In this document: in pieces, positions 47,427-58,139 of the stretch
Position numbering within the stretch: the first letter of the stretch is position 1
Layout: every line of letters begins with the position of its first letter
Assembly: GCF_002777965.1 (NCBI RefSeq)
Contig: NZ_NGVR01000008.1
Location: 248,001-312,000 of the forward strand
DNA: 64,000 nucleotides
DNA from: Proteus columbae
Lineage (GTDB): Bacteria; Pseudomonadota; Gammaproteobacteria; Enterobacterales; Enterobacteriaceae
Direction: 5' to 3'
The notes under the pieces: model-generated
What the model saw: the letters and a program-made list of their open reading frames with translations, nothing else
Database searches by the model: none
Told to the model about the DNA's origin: nothing
Translations under genes and position numbers: made by a program

Positions 47427-48185
47427 TTAGCGGTGTTTTTTAAGTCCATTAAGTGCGGCTTGATGAAATTGATCATTTAAATTAGCGGTTAAGCTTTGTG
47501 AAATAACGGTCATTTCAGGCCCTGCTAAAGTGGGTGAACCTGTACCAAAAGGCGGGCGAGGATCATACTCAATCGCTAATTCAACTAATTGAGCAAAAGG
47601 TGTGCCTAGCAATTGTTCTAATACTAATAATGAAGCGTCGAATGAACCAGTTGCGGGCCCCGAGGTATAAATATTACCATCAATAACAACATCACTTCCC
47701 TCTACCGCTATGGCTCCCATATCAGGTAACATTGGAACGACATTTGAATTACTTGTCGCTCTCTTACCTTTTAATAATCCAGCGGCACCCAAAACTAAAG
47801 AGCCATAACATGTACCAATAACATAACGCGCTTTATTACCCATTTTGGCGAAGAATGCCAATGTCTCTTCATCTTCAACAATCTCTGGTGGCACCATTCC
47901 AACCACTAATACATCAAGATCTTCTGGGCACTCATTAAAAGTCATGGTTGGCATTGTTGGCCAACCAATATAGCCTTCAACTAACTCTTTCTTTTTCCAT
48001 ATAAAATAGATTTCTGCACTGGCAATAGTAAATACCGATTGAGCGCCATTAATATCCATAGGCATAAAACCGGGACAAACAAAAATACCGACTTTGAGCG
48101 GTTTGGATTGTTGTTTACGCCCTTCTTCAACAAGTTTAATAATTGAAGGCATATTCTTTCCATACAGCATTTCATTACGTGTCAT
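47427..48185 (-). CDS. DJ-1/PfpI family protein, isonitrile-hydratase-like
   Basis: 252 residues. The nucleophile elbow GTCYGSLVLGAAGLLKGKRAT has the catalytic Cys126; an acidic residue follows the pattern of isonitrile hydratase (Asp44 in MPMDINGAQ). SGPATGSFDASLLVLEQLLG closes the domain. Members hydrate isonitriles to N-formamides or act as glyoxalase/amidase-type enzymes; the substrate is inferred only loosely. An N-terminal extension of about 30 residues precedes the domain. It is divergent from a tetR gene, and two similar palindromes between them predict repression by that protein. Confidence 0.82.
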   Translation of the reverse strand: MTRNEMLYGKNMPSIIKLVEEGRKQQSKPLKVGIFVCPGFMPMDINGAQSVFTIASAEIYFIWKKKELVEGYIGWPTMPTMTFNECPEDLDVLVVGMVPPEIVEDEETLAFFAKMGNKARYVIGTCYGSLVLGAAGLLKGKRATSNSNVVPMLPDMGAIAVEGSDVVIDGNIYTSGPATGSFDASLLVLEQLLGTPFAQLVELAIEYDPRPPFGTGSPTLAGPEMTVISQSLTANLNDQFHQAALNGLKKHR

Positions 48186-48202
48186 TTTATTTTCCTATTT
48201 TG

Positions 48203-48214
48203 TACTAGTTAGTA
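48203..48214. promoter_or_regulatory. TetR operator 1
   Basis: Perfect palindrome TACTA-GT-TAGTA close to the DJ-1 gene start, with flanks TTTTG and AAAAT. Confidence 0.6.
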
Positions 48215-48254
48215 AAATAATGACATTTGTTTTATACTGAGTAAATACATTTAT

Positions 48255-48266
48255 TACTAAATGGTA
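48255..48266. promoter_or_regulatory. TetR operator 2
   Basis: TACTA-AA-TGGTA, one mismatch, immediately before the tetR ATG. Together with operator 1 it forms a longer inverted repeat (TTTTGTAC...TTAGTAA / TTACTAA...GTACAAAA). Confidence 0.55.
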
Positions 48267-48270
48267 CAAA

Positions 48271-48888
48271 ATGAAAAAGAAAGGTCGTCCTCGCCGTTAC
48301 GATAGTGATGCTGCGCTTGAAAAAATAATGGCATTATTTTGGCGAAAAGGATTTACAGCAACATCAATGGATGATTTAGTCATTGAAACACAAATGAATA
48401 AGCCTAGCCTTTATGCCGCATTTGGTAATAAAGCAGTATTGTATGAGAAAGCAATTGAACGCTTTAATCATATTGCTTCTACACGTTATCGCCATGAACT
48501 TGAGAAACAATCACCTCAAGACAAAGTGACAGAAAGAGTAAAGCGCTATTTGATTTCAGCTATCCATTTTTATACTGATAGCGAAGGTTTAGCTGGCTGT
48601 ATGGTACTTTCAACCGCAGTAACTGAAGTTGAAGATCCAGCAATAAAAACGATGTTAAATCAGGTTATTAACGCACAAACTCAGCAAGTTGAAGATGCTT
48701 TACAAGAAGCGTTAGAGGCGGGTGAATTAAAAGAAGAAACGGATATTCGTACCATTGCATTGGGTGTGGTTGCTCTTTTACATTCAATCTCATTAAGAGC
48801 AAGAGCCGGTGCCACCGTTAATGAATTACTGCCATTTGCTGATATTTCACAAACTTTAGTCATACCTTATTTATCAGATAATTATTAA
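48271..48888 (+). CDS. TetR/AcrR family regulator
   Basis: 205 residues. Helix-turn-helix region FTATSMDDLVIETQMNKPSLYAAFGNK (in part) near 30-52, preceded by the basic MKKKGRPRRYDSDAALEKIM start typical of this branch. A helical ligand domain follows (GLAGCMVLSTAVTEVEDP). It is divergent from the DJ-1/PfpI gene, with matched operators between, so it should repress that gene and itself. Terminator after the stop codon. Confidence 0.92.
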   Translation: MKKKGRPRRYDSDAALEKIMALFWRKGFTATSMDDLVIETQMNKPSLYAAFGNKAVLYEKAIERFNHIASTRYRHELEKQSPQDKVTERVKRYLISAIHFYTDSEGLAGCMVLSTAVTEVEDPAIKTMLNQVINAQTQQVEDALQEALEAGELKEETDIRTIALGVVALLHSISLRARAGATVNELLPFADISQTLVIPYLSDNY

Positions 48889-48889
48889 A

Positions 48890-48917
48890 GTAAAGGCTGT
48901 GAATACAGCCTTTTTAT
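48890..48917 (+). terminator. Terminator of tetR
   Basis: Arms AAAGGCTGT / ACAGCCTTT, GAAT loop, T-run; its end touches the TSUP stop codon. Confidence 0.85.
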
Positions 48918-49642
48918 TAAGAATAGATGCCATTAAATAGCAGTGAGCCACCTGCAAAAATCAGCATGGCATCTAGTAACCATTGAAAAAGTTTTGGTGT
49001 CAGTTTTAATACCAGTTTTTTACCAAGGTAATTTCCTACAGTTAAGCCACAACCTACTAACACCCCACTAATGAAGATAAAGCTATTAACTGCACCTAGT
49101 TGGCTAAATGTCAGGGCTTTGGTGAGATAAATAACAAATGAAGCAGCTGCTTCTGTCGCAAGTAATGGCCCTAATGTCAGACCATATGCAGAAAATATGG
49201 GAATAGTTAATGGTCCTGTGGAAAACACAACTCCCGTTAAATAGCCGATAACGGCGCCAGCAATAATAACTTGGTAAGTTTTCATTTTGATTTGATGTTT
49301 GCGTAATAAGTGGATCACGGGGATCATCAATATAAAAAACATACCCATACCCATATTTAGCCATTTTTCAGGCATTATCCATAATGTATTAGCACCAAGA
49401 ATCACGGCTGGAATACCGGGTAACAGATAATAAAATAGTGGTTTAAAGCGAATACTGTGACGCCATAAATAAATACGCGATAAATTTCCCATCACTGACG
49501 CTAATGCCATAATAGGTACAGCTTCTTTAGCACCAAACACATAGGTCAATGCGGGAATTAATAAAATAGAAGAGCCAGTTCCTACAACGCCACTGATTAC
49601 ACCAGACAATACTGCCAATAAAATAACCGCGATAAAACTCAT
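48917..49642 (-). CDS. TSUP (TauE/SafE) family anion permease
   Basis: 241 residues from the ATG at 49642, which has AAAGG at 6-nt spacing; an ATG two codons earlier is less well placed. About eight helices with the two TSUP repeats: GVISGVVGTGSSILLIPALTYVFG and GAVIGYLTGVVFSTGPLTIPIFSAYG (both in part). The family exports or imports sulfite, sulfoacetate, taurine or other organic anions. Divergent from a LysR regulator. Substrate unknown. Confidence 0.85.
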   Translation of the reverse strand: MSFIAVILLAVLSGVISGVVGTGSSILLIPALTYVFGAKEAVPIMALASVMGNLSRIYLWRHSIRFKPLFYYLLPGIPAVILGANTLWIMPEKWLNMGMGMFFILMIPVIHLLRKHQIKMKTYQVIIAGAVIGYLTGVVFSTGPLTIPIFSAYGLTLGPLLATEAAASFVIYLTKALTFSQLGAVNSFIFISGVLVGCGLTVGNYLGKKLVLKLTPKLFQWLLDAMLIFAGGSLLFNGIYS

Positions 49643-49706
49643 TATCATCCTTTAAGTTCAATACGTTAAAGACGCTGTATCATACCCGCCTTCTTTATTT
49701 TTACCT

Positions 49707-49721
49707 GTGATAAAATGTCAC
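49707..49721. promoter_or_regulatory. Candidate LysR-type operator
   Basis: Imperfect palindrome GTGATAAAATGTCAC midway between the TSUP permease and the lysR gene. It has the wrong spacing (7 instead of 6) for a CRP site. Confidence 0.35.
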
Positions 49722-49791
49722 GGTATTGTGAGTTTTAATCAGAAAGCCGCTTTATTTATGATGAATAAACTATAATGAGAATGAGAAAATT

Positions 49792-50673
49792 ATGATGAGA
49801 AATCTTCCTCCATTACCTTCATTGCGTGCTTTCTTAGTCGCTTGCCATAGCCAAAGTTATACTGAAGCCGCACAAACATTATGTGTCACTCATGGTGCTA
49901 TCAGTCGTCATATCCAAGTTATAGAGAAATGGTTTGGTGTCACTTTATTCAATAAACAAGGTTTACGCCGAGTACCCACTCCTTATGCATTGACATTGGC
50001 GCAAGAGTTAAGTGATGTTTTTGATAAGTTAAATGATATTGGTTTTCGTTATGGTAATGGTGGAAAAAACGATATTTTAAATATCAGTGTTCCTACAACA
50101 CTTTGTTTAAAATGGCTTATTCCACAAATGGAGGATTTTTATCTTAAATATCCTAATGCAAATATCCAAATTGCGTCTGCAAATAGTGAGCGATTTCATT
50201 TGATTAGCCATGATGATCTGATTATTCGCCCTCAACCTCAGCAACAAGAGTATTCATCTATTGTTTTTTTAGAGGATAAACATTGTTTAATTGCTTCTGA
50301 AAAATTCTTAAAACATTACAGTGTCACTAAATTTGAGGATGTTTTTGACTGCCCTGTTATTGATACACTTACTCGCCCTGGGCATTGGCAGCAATGGTTA
50401 ATGGCGACTCATCTTAATACTCAGCGCTCATTCTCACGTCACTATCGCTTTGATCACTTTCATATTTCTCTTCAAGCCATTATTGAAGGATTGGGTTTAG
50501 GCATTGGCCCGATTTCGATTTTATCGAATGAAATAAATAGTGGTACTTTAAAAGTGTTATTTCCAAATATCCAAATTGCTCCAATAAGCTATTACGCTTT
50601 AACGCCATTGGGTGTACAAAAAACCAAAACACATCTTGATTTTGAACAATGGCTCACCCAAAAGAAAAGTTAA
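49792..50673 (+). CDS. LysR family regulator, GcvA-like
   Basis: 293 residues. N-terminal LPSLRAFLVACHSQSYTEAAQTLCVTHGAISRHIQ (in part) is the helix-turn-helix of the GcvA/AmpR branch, with effector-domain segments LNISVPTTLCLKWLIPQME and AIIEGLGLGIGPISIL. It is divergent from the TSUP permease gene and probably controls it in response to the transported anion. Two ATGs are adjacent; either may be used. No terminator was recognised downstream. Confidence 0.9.
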   Translation: MMRNLPPLPSLRAFLVACHSQSYTEAAQTLCVTHGAISRHIQVIEKWFGVTLFNKQGLRRVPTPYALTLAQELSDVFDKLNDIGFRYGNGGKNDILNISVPTTLCLKWLIPQMEDFYLKYPNANIQIASANSERFHLISHDDLIIRPQPQQQEYSSIVFLEDKHCLIASEKFLKHYSVTKFEDVFDCPVIDTLTRPGHWQQWLMATHLNTQRSFSRHYRFDHFHISLQAIIEGLGLGIGPISILSNEINSGTLKVLFPNIQIAPISYYALTPLGVQKTKTHLDFEQWLTQKKS

Positions 50674-51038
50674 TTTTACTAATGAAATAAGTGATTATTT
50701 TTCATAAAAATAGCGATTTTAACCCTATTAACTACACTTTTTAAAACTGATTTTTAGTGGTTTTATTAAAAATATCTAATGATAACCTTCTTTTTATGAA
50801 TAGGTAAAAACGCCAATCGTGCTGTTTTTATAATTCGCGATCTTTCTCTACCTCTTCTATTAAATTTATTTAAATTCAAGTTATTAAGATTAAAAATTAA
50901 GTACATTAACTTATGTAAATTATTTTGATTTTAAATAATCTGTTATAAACACTTATTGTTTAACTTAAATTAACGTTCTATGCTGATATTTATATATAAA
51001 ATTTATTAATTTATTTGCTGGCAACGAAGGACGATAAG
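50674..51038. other. Region upstream of the glycogen operon
   Basis: 365 A/T-rich bp before glgB. It must contain the glg promoter, but no clear CRP site (TGTGA-N6-TCACA) or -35/-10 pair could be assigned by eye, and no small gene was found. Confidence 0.4.
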
Positions 51039-53222
51039 ATGTCTGTAGCTGTGACAAAAAAAGCAATAGAAAAACTAATTAATGGGTATGAGTCTGATCC
51101 TTTTGCACTCCTTGGTATGCATGAAACATCGGCAGGTTTGGAGGTTCGTGCTTTTTTACCAGATGCAGTTGCAGTCAGTGTCATCGATAGAAAAAACGGC
51201 CGAAAAGTAGCAACGCTGGAGCGTAAACATCCTAGTGGTTTTTTCTGTGGCGCTATCCCCCGACGTAAACGTCGTTTTAGTTACTGTCTAGATGTAACGT
51301 GGGAGAATGCACAAGGTGTCGTTGATGATCCCTATCAATTTGGCATTTTATTGCAAGAAATGGATATTTGGTTTTTAGCGCAAGGCCATCATTCCCGCCC
51401 TTACCAATGTTTAGGCGCACACCCTGCAAAACTAGGTGATATCGATGGTATTACTTTTGCTGTCTGGGCACCCAACGCAAAAAGTGTCAGTGTTGTAGGC
51501 GATTTCTCATTCTGGGATGAACGCCGTTTTCCAATGCGATTACGTCGTGAAAGCGGAATATGGGAGCTTTTTCTTCCACAAGCTCACCTAGGTGATTGCT
51601 ATAAATATTCTATTCTTGATGCAAATGGCGAACGTCGATTAAAAGCCGATCCTTATGCTTTTGAAACACAAATACGCCCTGAAACTGCATCAATTATCAA
51701 TACATTGCCACCAATCAAACCAATGCCATTATCGCGTCAGCAAGCGAATCAACGTAATGCACCTATGTCTATTTATGAAGTTCATTTAGGTTCATGGCGT
51801 AGACATACTGATGATCAAAGTTGGTTAAGTTATCGCGAATTAGCTGAACAGTTAATTCCATATGTTAAAGAGATGGGTTTTACTCATATTGAGCTGCTCC
51901 CTATTAACGAGCACCCTTTTGATGGCTCATGGGGATATCAACCGTTAGGGCTATATTCACCAACTCGTCGCTTTGGTTCTCCGATGGATTTCCGTGACTT
52001 TATTGAAGCGGCACATCAAGCCGAAATTAAAGTTATTTTAGATTGGGTTCCCGGTCATTTCCCTGAAGATGATTATGGTTTACGTAATTTTGATGGCACA
52101 TCGCTCTATGAATATGCGGATAGACGTGAAGGCTTTCATCCCGATTGGAATACTTTAATTTATAACTATGGGCGCAATGAAGTGCTGAATTACCTTTCCG
52201 GTAATTTATTGTATTGGCATGAACATTTTGCGCTAGATGGTTTTCGTTTCGATGCTGTTGCCTCAATGCTTTATCGTGATTACAGCCGAAAAGAAGGCGA
52301 ATGGATCCCAAATAAACACGGTGGACGTGAAAATTTGGAAGCTATTGATTTTATTCGTCATACCAACAAATTACTGGGTACAACTTGTCCAGGTACTGTC
52401 ACAATTGCAGAAGAATCTACTGATTTTCCAGGTGTTACCTTACCGCCTGATGATGGTGGATTAGGTTTTAATTACAAATGGAATATGGGTTGGATGCATG
52501 ACACGTTAGCTTATATGCAACGTGATCCTATCTATCGTAAATTTCATCACAATCAAATGACCTTTGGCATGCTCTATGCCTATAACGAAAACTTTGTTTT
52601 GCCTCTTTCTCATGATGAATTCGTGCATGGCAAAGGCTCGTTGATTGGTCGCATGGTGGGCGATGATTGGCAAAAATTTGCCAATTTACGTGCATATCTC
52701 GGTTTTATGTGGGCTTATCCCGGTAAAAAATTGCTATTTATGGGATGTGAGTTTGCACAATGGCGCGAATGGAACCACGACAGTAGCTTAGATTGGCATC
52801 TTCTTGAAGAGCCAAATAGCCCGCATCAAGGTGTTCAACACTTTGTACGTGATTTGAATCTTTCCTACCAAGCTAATGCCCCGCTTTATGAATGTGATTT
52901 TGAACGCGAAGGTTTTGAATGGCTTACCGTTGATGATCACGATAACTCTGTCTTTGCTTTTTGCCGTAAAGATGCACAAGGCAATGAAATTATTATTATC
53001 AGTAATTTCACTCCTGTTGTTCATCACAATTACGTTGTCGGTGTAAATAAAGCAGGCGCTTATCAGGAAATCCTCAACAGTGATTCTGAGTTTTATAACG
53101 GCAGTAATGTAGGCAATTTAGGTGAAATAGAAACAACCGCAAATGCGTTTAATGGCAAACCTCACTCTTTGTCGTTGTCACTGCCTCCGCTTGCGACGCT
53201 GTATTTAAGATTGAAGGATTAA
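51039..53222 (+). CDS. glgB: Glycogen branching enzyme
   Basis: 727 residues (E. coli 728) from the ATG with AAGGA 8 nt upstream. Forms alpha-1,6 branches in glycogen. N-terminal CBM48-type modules ([31 protein letters not shown]), then the GH13 barrel: DWVPGHFP, the nucleophile in [15 protein letters not shown] (E. coli Asp405 position), acid/base Glu in [11 protein letters not shown], and [12 protein letters not shown] with the third acidic residue. First gene of glgBXCAP, two bases before glgX. Confidence 0.97.
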   Translation: MSVAVTKKAIEKLINGYESDPFALLGMHETSAGLEVRAFLPDAVAVSVIDRKNGRKVATLERKHPSGFFCGAIPRRKRRFSYCLDVTWENAQGVVDDPYQFGILLQEMDIWFLAQGHHSRPYQCLGAHPAKLGDIDGITFAVWAPNAKSVSVVGDFSFWDERRFPMRLRRESGIWELFLPQAHLGDCYKYSILDANGERRLKADPYAFETQIRPETASIINTLPPIKPMPLSRQQANQRNAPMSIYEVHLGSWRRHTDDQSWLSYRELAEQLIPYVKEMGFTHIELLPINEHPFDGSWGYQPLGLYSPTRRFGSPMDFRDFIEAAHQAEIKVILDWVPGHFPEDDYGLRNFDGTSLYEYADRREGFHPDWNTLIYNYGRNEVLNYLSGNLLYWHEHFALDGFRFDAVASMLYRDYSRKEGEWIPNKHGGRENLEAIDFIRHTNKLLGTTCPGTVTIAEESTDFPGVTLPPDDGGLGFNYKWNMGWMHDTLAYMQRDPIYRKFHHNQMTFGMLYAYNENFVLPLSHDEFVHGKGSLIGRMVGDDWQKFANLRAYLGFMWAYPGKKLLFMGCEFAQWREWNHDSSLDWHLLEEPNSPHQGVQHFVRDLNLSYQANAPLYECDFEREGFEWLTVDDHDNSVFAFCRKDAQGNEIIIISNFTPVVHHNYVVGVNKAGAYQEILNSDSEFYNGSNVGNLGEIETTANAFNGKPHSLSLSLPPLATLYLRLKD

Positions 53223-53223
53223 T

Positions 53224-55293
53224 ATGTCTTTAGATTATGGTCGCCCTTTTCCTATGGGCAGTCATTATGATGGCTATGGAGTAAATTTTACACTCTTTAG
53301 TGAAAATGCCACTAAAGTCATTCTTTGCCTGTTTGATAAAGCAGGCAAAGAGATCCGCTACCCGTTACCGGGTAAAACGGGCGCGATTTGGCATGGGTAT
53401 TTGCCCGGTGCAGGGCCCGGTTTACATTATGGTTATCGTGTAGAAGGTGAATGGAACCCAGAGGAAGGATTGTTCTACCAACCTCAGCAACTATTATTAG
53501 ATCCCTACGCAAAACAGGTGACAGGTATTGTTGATAATACATTACCTTATACCTCTCCTGTTTTTAATGCATTAGAGCATGACGATAGTGCGATTACACC
53601 TAAAGCAGTTATCACAGATGATAGCGGTTGTTTTTGCCATTCTTATAAAGAAAAAGGCACTTATCAGCGTTTAAATACGCCGTGGTCAGAAACCATTATT
53701 TACGAAGGACATGTAAAAGGACTGACAAAACTGCATCCTGAAATACCAGAAAAAATACGGGGTACCTATGCCGCTTTAGGGCATCCTGCTTTTATCTCAC
53801 ATCTAAAAAAATTGGGTATTACGGCATTAGAGTTATTACCTGTTCAATATCATTTAACAGAGCCACATCTTCATAAAATCGGTTTAAAAAACTATTGGGG
53901 CTATAACGTATTAGCGCCTTTCGCTTTATCGACTCAATATTATTCTAATTCGGGTCGGAATATTATTGATGAATTTCGAGAAGCCGTAAGATGCCTGCAT
54001 AAAGCCAATATTGAAGTGATTTTAGATGTGGTATTTAACCATACTGCGGAATTAAGTGATCAATTCGAAGGTTATATTGTTTCGCAACGTGGTATTGATA
54101 ACCAAAGCTATTATTGGCTAAACGATGAACACAAAGCTCAAAATTGGACGGGGTGTGGTAATACACTCAATTTAAGTCGCCCAGAAACAGTGCAGTGGGT
54201 TATGGATTGCCTACGTTATTGGGTGACAGAATTTCATATTGATGGTTTTCGTTTTGATTTAGCAACAAGCCTTGGTCGAATTCCTTATTTTGATACTCAA
54301 TCACCACTACTGACAGCGATAAGACAAGATCCGCTGCTGTCCCGTATCAAACTTATCGCAGAGCCTTGGGACTTAGGCTCTGATGGTTATCAAGTCGGTA
54401 ATTTCCCTGTTCCATTTACAGAGTGGAATGATGGCTATCGCGATGTCATTCGTCGTTTTTGGTTATGGCGTGATGTGGCTATTGCGACATTTGCAGACAA
54501 TATTACGGGCTCTGCAAAGCTGTATCACAAAAATGGCAGACCTCCCTATTCTAGCGTCAATATGATAACTAGCCACGACGGCTTTACACTACGGGATTTA
54601 GTGAGTTATCAGAACAAACATAACGAGGAGAATGGAGAATCAAACCTAGATGGACATAACACCAATTACAGTGTGAATTTTGGTGAAGAAGGTTTGATAG
54701 TTAACGAAAAAATAAGTCAATACAGATTGCTTGCAACAAGGAACATGCTGGCAACTTTACTGCTTTCTAGAGGAACACCTCATTTACTCGCCGGTGATGA
54801 AGTGGGTAATACGCAATATGGTAATAACAACGCTTATTGTCAGGATAATAAAGTCAGTTGGATCAAATGGTTTCAACAACCTTACAACTTAACTGATTAC
54901 ATTCGCCACCTTATTGAATTACGTCACCAAATTACACCTTTAAGTTCGCTTAAATGGTGGGAAGAAGATAACCAAAATATCATTTGGTTAAATCAGAATG
55001 CTCAACCTATGAGTCATGAAGAATGGCAACAACTTCCTCCCTCACCATTACAACTTCTTTTAGCGCAACAATGGATCTTAATGTTTAACCCATTAAGAAA
55101 CAGCGCTGTTTTTTCTTTACCTGAAGGGTCTTGGTCTTGCTTGCTTGATACGGCTAGCTGGCCTGATTGTCACCCGACACAATCTCAGCATTGTGAAGTA
55201 CAACCTAACAGTATCACCCTTTGGCGAAATAGCGTTTTTTATACTCAGTCTTCTACTGAAAAATTACCCATTATTTCCTCCCAAGTTAAGTAA
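53224..55293 (+). CDS. glgX: Glycogen debranching enzyme
   Basis: 689 residues (E. coli 657). Isoamylase-type GH13 enzyme that hydrolyses alpha-1,6 linkages in phosphorylase-limit glycogen. CBM48 part with PMGSHYDGYGVNFTLFSENA, then VILDVVFNHTAE, the nucleophile in IDGFRFDLATSLGR, Glu in LIAEPWDLG and the third acid in NMITSHDGFTLRDLVSY; HLLAGDEVGNTQYGNNNAYCQ (in part) is characteristic. GAAGGA inside the glgB end serves as ribosome site, so the two genes are translationally close. Confidence 0.96.
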   Translation: MSLDYGRPFPMGSHYDGYGVNFTLFSENATKVILCLFDKAGKEIRYPLPGKTGAIWHGYLPGAGPGLHYGYRVEGEWNPEEGLFYQPQQLLLDPYAKQVTGIVDNTLPYTSPVFNALEHDDSAITPKAVITDDSGCFCHSYKEKGTYQRLNTPWSETIIYEGHVKGLTKLHPEIPEKIRGTYAALGHPAFISHLKKLGITALELLPVQYHLTEPHLHKIGLKNYWGYNVLAPFALSTQYYSNSGRNIIDEFREAVRCLHKANIEVILDVVFNHTAELSDQFEGYIVSQRGIDNQSYYWLNDEHKAQNWTGCGNTLNLSRPETVQWVMDCLRYWVTEFHIDGFRFDLATSLGRIPYFDTQSPLLTAIRQDPLLSRIKLIAEPWDLGSDGYQVGNFPVPFTEWNDGYRDVIRRFWLWRDVAIATFADNITGSAKLYHKNGRPPYSSVNMITSHDGFTLRDLVSYQNKHNEENGESNLDGHNTNYSVNFGEEGLIVNEKISQYRLLATRNMLATLLLSRGTPHLLAGDEVGNTQYGNNNAYCQDNKVSWIKWFQQPYNLTDYIRHLIELRHQITPLSSLKWWEEDNQNIIWLNQNAQPMSHEEWQQLPPSPLQLLLAQQWILMFNPLRNSAVFSLPEGSWSCLLDTASWPDCHPTQSQHCEVQPNSITLWRNSVFYTQSSTEKLPIISSQVK

Positions 55294-55314
55294 TTTGATT
55301 GGAGTGCTATAACT

Positions 55315-56664
55315 ATGATGACAACAGAACAAGGCCAAAAATTAATGTTGGCACAACAACTTCCTAAAGAGGCAATTGCACTCGTTTTAGCGGGAGGTCG
55401 TGGTACACGCTTAAAAGCATTGACTTCAAAACGTGCAAAACCGGCGGTTTTCTTTGGTGGGAAATTTCGAATTATCGACTTTACGCTATCAAACTGTCTT
55501 AACTCAGGGATCCGTCGTATTGGAGTAATCACCCAATATCAGTCGCACTCTTTGGTTCAACATATTCAGCGTGGTTGGTCATTCTTCAACGAAGATATGA
55601 ATGAGTTCGTAGATTTATTACCCGCTCAACAACGTCGTAATACCGAACATTGGTATATGGGTACCGCTGATGCTATCTATCAAAACCTCGATATTCTTCG
55701 TAGCTACCAAGCAAAATATGTCGTGATTTTAGCTGGCGACCATATTTATAAAATGAACTATGCGCGTTTATTACTCGATCACGTTGAAAACAAATCAAAA
55801 TTCACCGTAGCTTGTATTCGTGTTCCTAAAGAAGATGCATTCCAATTTGGTATTATGGATATCGATGAAAATCGTAGAGTGCTCAATTTCTTAGAAAAAC
55901 CATCAAACCCGCCTTGTATTCCTGATGATCCAGAACACTCATTAGCAAGTATGGGTATTTATGTGGTTGATAGAGATTACCTCTTTGATTTATTGGAAGA
56001 AGATAGTCGTGATCCAAATTCACACCATGACTTTGGCCAAGATATCATTCCCAAAATCACGGAACGTGGTGATGTTCTTGCACACCCATTTGAACTCTCT
56101 TGTGTCAGCTCAGATCCTTCAGTACCACCCTACTGGCGCGATGTAGGAACCATTGAAGCTTATTGGTCTGCTAACCTCGACTTAGCCTCTGTAACACCAG
56201 AGCTTGATATGTATGCGAAGGATTGGCCAATCCGCACCTTTATGACACCTTTACCACCAGCCAAGTTTGTTCAAGATAATCATGGTGAACATGGACAAAT
56301 GATGAACTCGCTGATTGCTGACGGTTGTATTATTAATGGTTCAACACTCTATTCATCTATTCTATTCCCATTAGTTCGCGTTGAGTCTTTCTGCCATATC
56401 GAAGATTCCGTGATTTTACCTGATGTGACGGTGAGCCATCATTGCTACTTAAAACGCTGCATTATTGAACGTAGCTGTACAATTCCAGAAGGCACAGTTA
56501 TTGGGATGAATGCAGAAGAAGATGCTGCACGTTTCCACCGCACTGAAGAAGGCATCGTGCTTGTAACAAGAGAAATGCTTGAGCAATTAGCACGGAAAGA
56601 AAAAGAAAATCCAACTGAAACAAGTGCAGAACAAAAACCTCAAAATGAGGAGGCATTTTCGTGA
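55315..56664 (+). CDS. glgC: Glucose-1-phosphate adenylyltransferase
   Basis: 449 residues (E. coli 431). Makes ADP-glucose, the committed step of glycogen synthesis. [21 protein letters not shown] (24-44, in part) is the nucleotide-binding loop, with [17 protein letters not shown], the catalytic-region [11 protein letters not shown] and the substrate-binding FLEKPSNPP, then a C-terminal left-handed beta-helix for allosteric control by fructose-1,6-bisphosphate and AMP. GGAGTG lies before the ATG. Its stop overlaps the glgA start by 4 bases. Confidence 0.97.
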   Translation: MMTTEQGQKLMLAQQLPKEAIALVLAGGRGTRLKALTSKRAKPAVFFGGKFRIIDFTLSNCLNSGIRRIGVITQYQSHSLVQHIQRGWSFFNEDMNEFVDLLPAQQRRNTEHWYMGTADAIYQNLDILRSYQAKYVVILAGDHIYKMNYARLLLDHVENKSKFTVACIRVPKEDAFQFGIMDIDENRRVLNFLEKPSNPPCIPDDPEHSLASMGIYVVDRDYLFDLLEEDSRDPNSHHDFGQDIIPKITERGDVLAHPFELSCVSSDPSVPPYWRDVGTIEAYWSANLDLASVTPELDMYAKDWPIRTFMTPLPPAKFVQDNHGEHGQMMNSLIADGCIINGSTLYSSILFPLVRVESFCHIEDSVILPDVTVSHHCYLKRCIIERSCTIPEGTVIGMNAEEDAARFHRTEEGIVLVTREMLEQLARKEKENPTETSAEQKPQNEEAFS

Positions 56665-58094
56665 ATGTCCTTCACTGTTGTTCTGAATTCTTCCCTCTGC
56701 TAAAAACAGGGGGATTGGCTGATGTTATGGGTTCTTTACCTTTAGCTCAGAAAAAAATAGGTTTAGATGCGCGGGTTGTTATTCCCGCGTTTCCTGCTAT
56801 CAAAGATAATATTCCCGATCTCAAATTAGTAACTAATATCGATACGTTTGCAGGTAATGTTTCTCTGCTTTACGGGCAGTACCAAGGTGTTGATATTTAT
56901 CTTATTGATGCACCTCATCTTTATCAACGTACAGGTAGCCCTTATCACGATCAATATCAACATCCTTATGGTGATAATGTTTTTCGTTTTGCCTTATTAG
57001 GTTGGGTGGCAAGTGAGCTATCAGCAGGATTAGACCCCTTATGGCGAGCTGATGTTGTTCACGCTCATGATTGGCATGCAGGACTAGCTTGTGCTTATCT
57101 CGCAGTTAAACATTACCCCGCAAAATCTGTTTTTACTGTTCATAATCTGGCTTATAAAGGTGAGTTTTCACCCTATCATCTGCATCAGCTTGAATTACCT
57201 GATTACAGTTTTTCAATTAATGGGCTGGAATATTACGGACAAATTTCATTCCTAAAAGCAGGTCTCTTTTATGCTAACCACATTACGACAGTCAGCCCAA
57301 CTTATGCCAAAGAGATAACCACTCACGAGTTTGGTTACGGTTTAGAGGGATTATTACGCCAACGTGCTTATGAACAGCGATTAAGTGGCATCTTAAATGG
57401 TGTTGATGAGGCAGTTTGGGATCCTGCAACAGATAACTTAATTACGCGTCGTTATGATGTTAAAAACCTGAATAAGCGTTTAGAAAACAAAACAGCATTA
57501 CAGAGAAAATGTGGTTTACCTATCAACAATAGCGCCCCTCTTTTTGCAGCGGTAAGTCGTTTAACTTCGCAAAAAGGGCTCGATTTAGTTATTGAAGCGC
57601 TCCCCGATATCGTTGAACAAGGCGGTCAGTTTGTTTTATTAGGTACTGGCGATAGTCACCTTGAAGCGGCATTTTTACATGCACAACAGCAATATCCGCA
57701 AAATGTAGCGGTGCATATTGGCTATGACGAAAGTTTTTCACACCAAGTTGTCGCGGGTGCTGATGTGATTATGGTGCCTAGCCGCTTTGAACCTTGTGGG
57801 TTAACTCAGTTATATGGCTTGAAATATGGTGCCCTACCTTTAGTGAGACACACAGGGGGATTAGCCGATACGGTTAATGATTGTTCATTAGAGAATTTAG
57901 CGCATCACCAAGCTACTGGTTTTGTTTTCTATGAAGCGACGCCTGACTCTCTGCGTCAGGCTATAAATCGAGCCTTTACCTTATGGAGTATGCCTAAACA
58001 GTGGCAACAAGCTCAAACTGATGGCATGAATCAAACTGTTTTTAGTTGGGAAACCGCTGCAAAAACGTATGCGACACTGTATCAAAATTTATAG
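56661..58094 (+). CDS. glgA: Glycogen synthase
   Basis: 477 residues, the same as E. coli GlgA. GT5 enzyme that extends alpha-1,4 chains from ADP-glucose. ADP-glucose-binding KTGGLADV at residues 15-22, [21 protein letters not shown] and the C-terminal [18 protein letters not shown] with catalytic Glu. The start is GTG at 56661, overlapping the glgC stop in GTGA, with GAGGAGG seven bases upstream: a translational-coupling arrangement. Confidence 0.97.
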   Translation: MNVLHCCSEFFPLLKTGGLADVMGSLPLAQKKIGLDARVVIPAFPAIKDNIPDLKLVTNIDTFAGNVSLLYGQYQGVDIYLIDAPHLYQRTGSPYHDQYQHPYGDNVFRFALLGWVASELSAGLDPLWRADVVHAHDWHAGLACAYLAVKHYPAKSVFTVHNLAYKGEFSPYHLHQLELPDYSFSINGLEYYGQISFLKAGLFYANHITTVSPTYAKEITTHEFGYGLEGLLRQRAYEQRLSGILNGVDEAVWDPATDNLITRRYDVKNLNKRLENKTALQRKCGLPINNSAPLFAAVSRLTSQKGLDLVIEALPDIVEQGGQFVLLGTGDSHLEAAFLHAQQQYPQNVAVHIGYDESFSHQVVAGADVIMVPSRFEPCGLTQLYGLKYGALPLVRHTGGLADTVNDCSLENLAHHQATGFVFYEATPDSLRQAINRAFTLWSMPKQWQQAQTDGMNQTVFSWETAAKTYATLYQNL

Positions 58095-58139
58095 ACATGA
58101 AGTCCATTTGAATCAGTGGATAACAAAAAGAGATTTATA

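Noticed and set aside
49707-49721. Possible CRP site between the TSUP and lysR genes
   Set aside because: The half-sites TGTGA and TCAC are 7 bp apart instead of 6; kept only as a weak LysR operator candidate.
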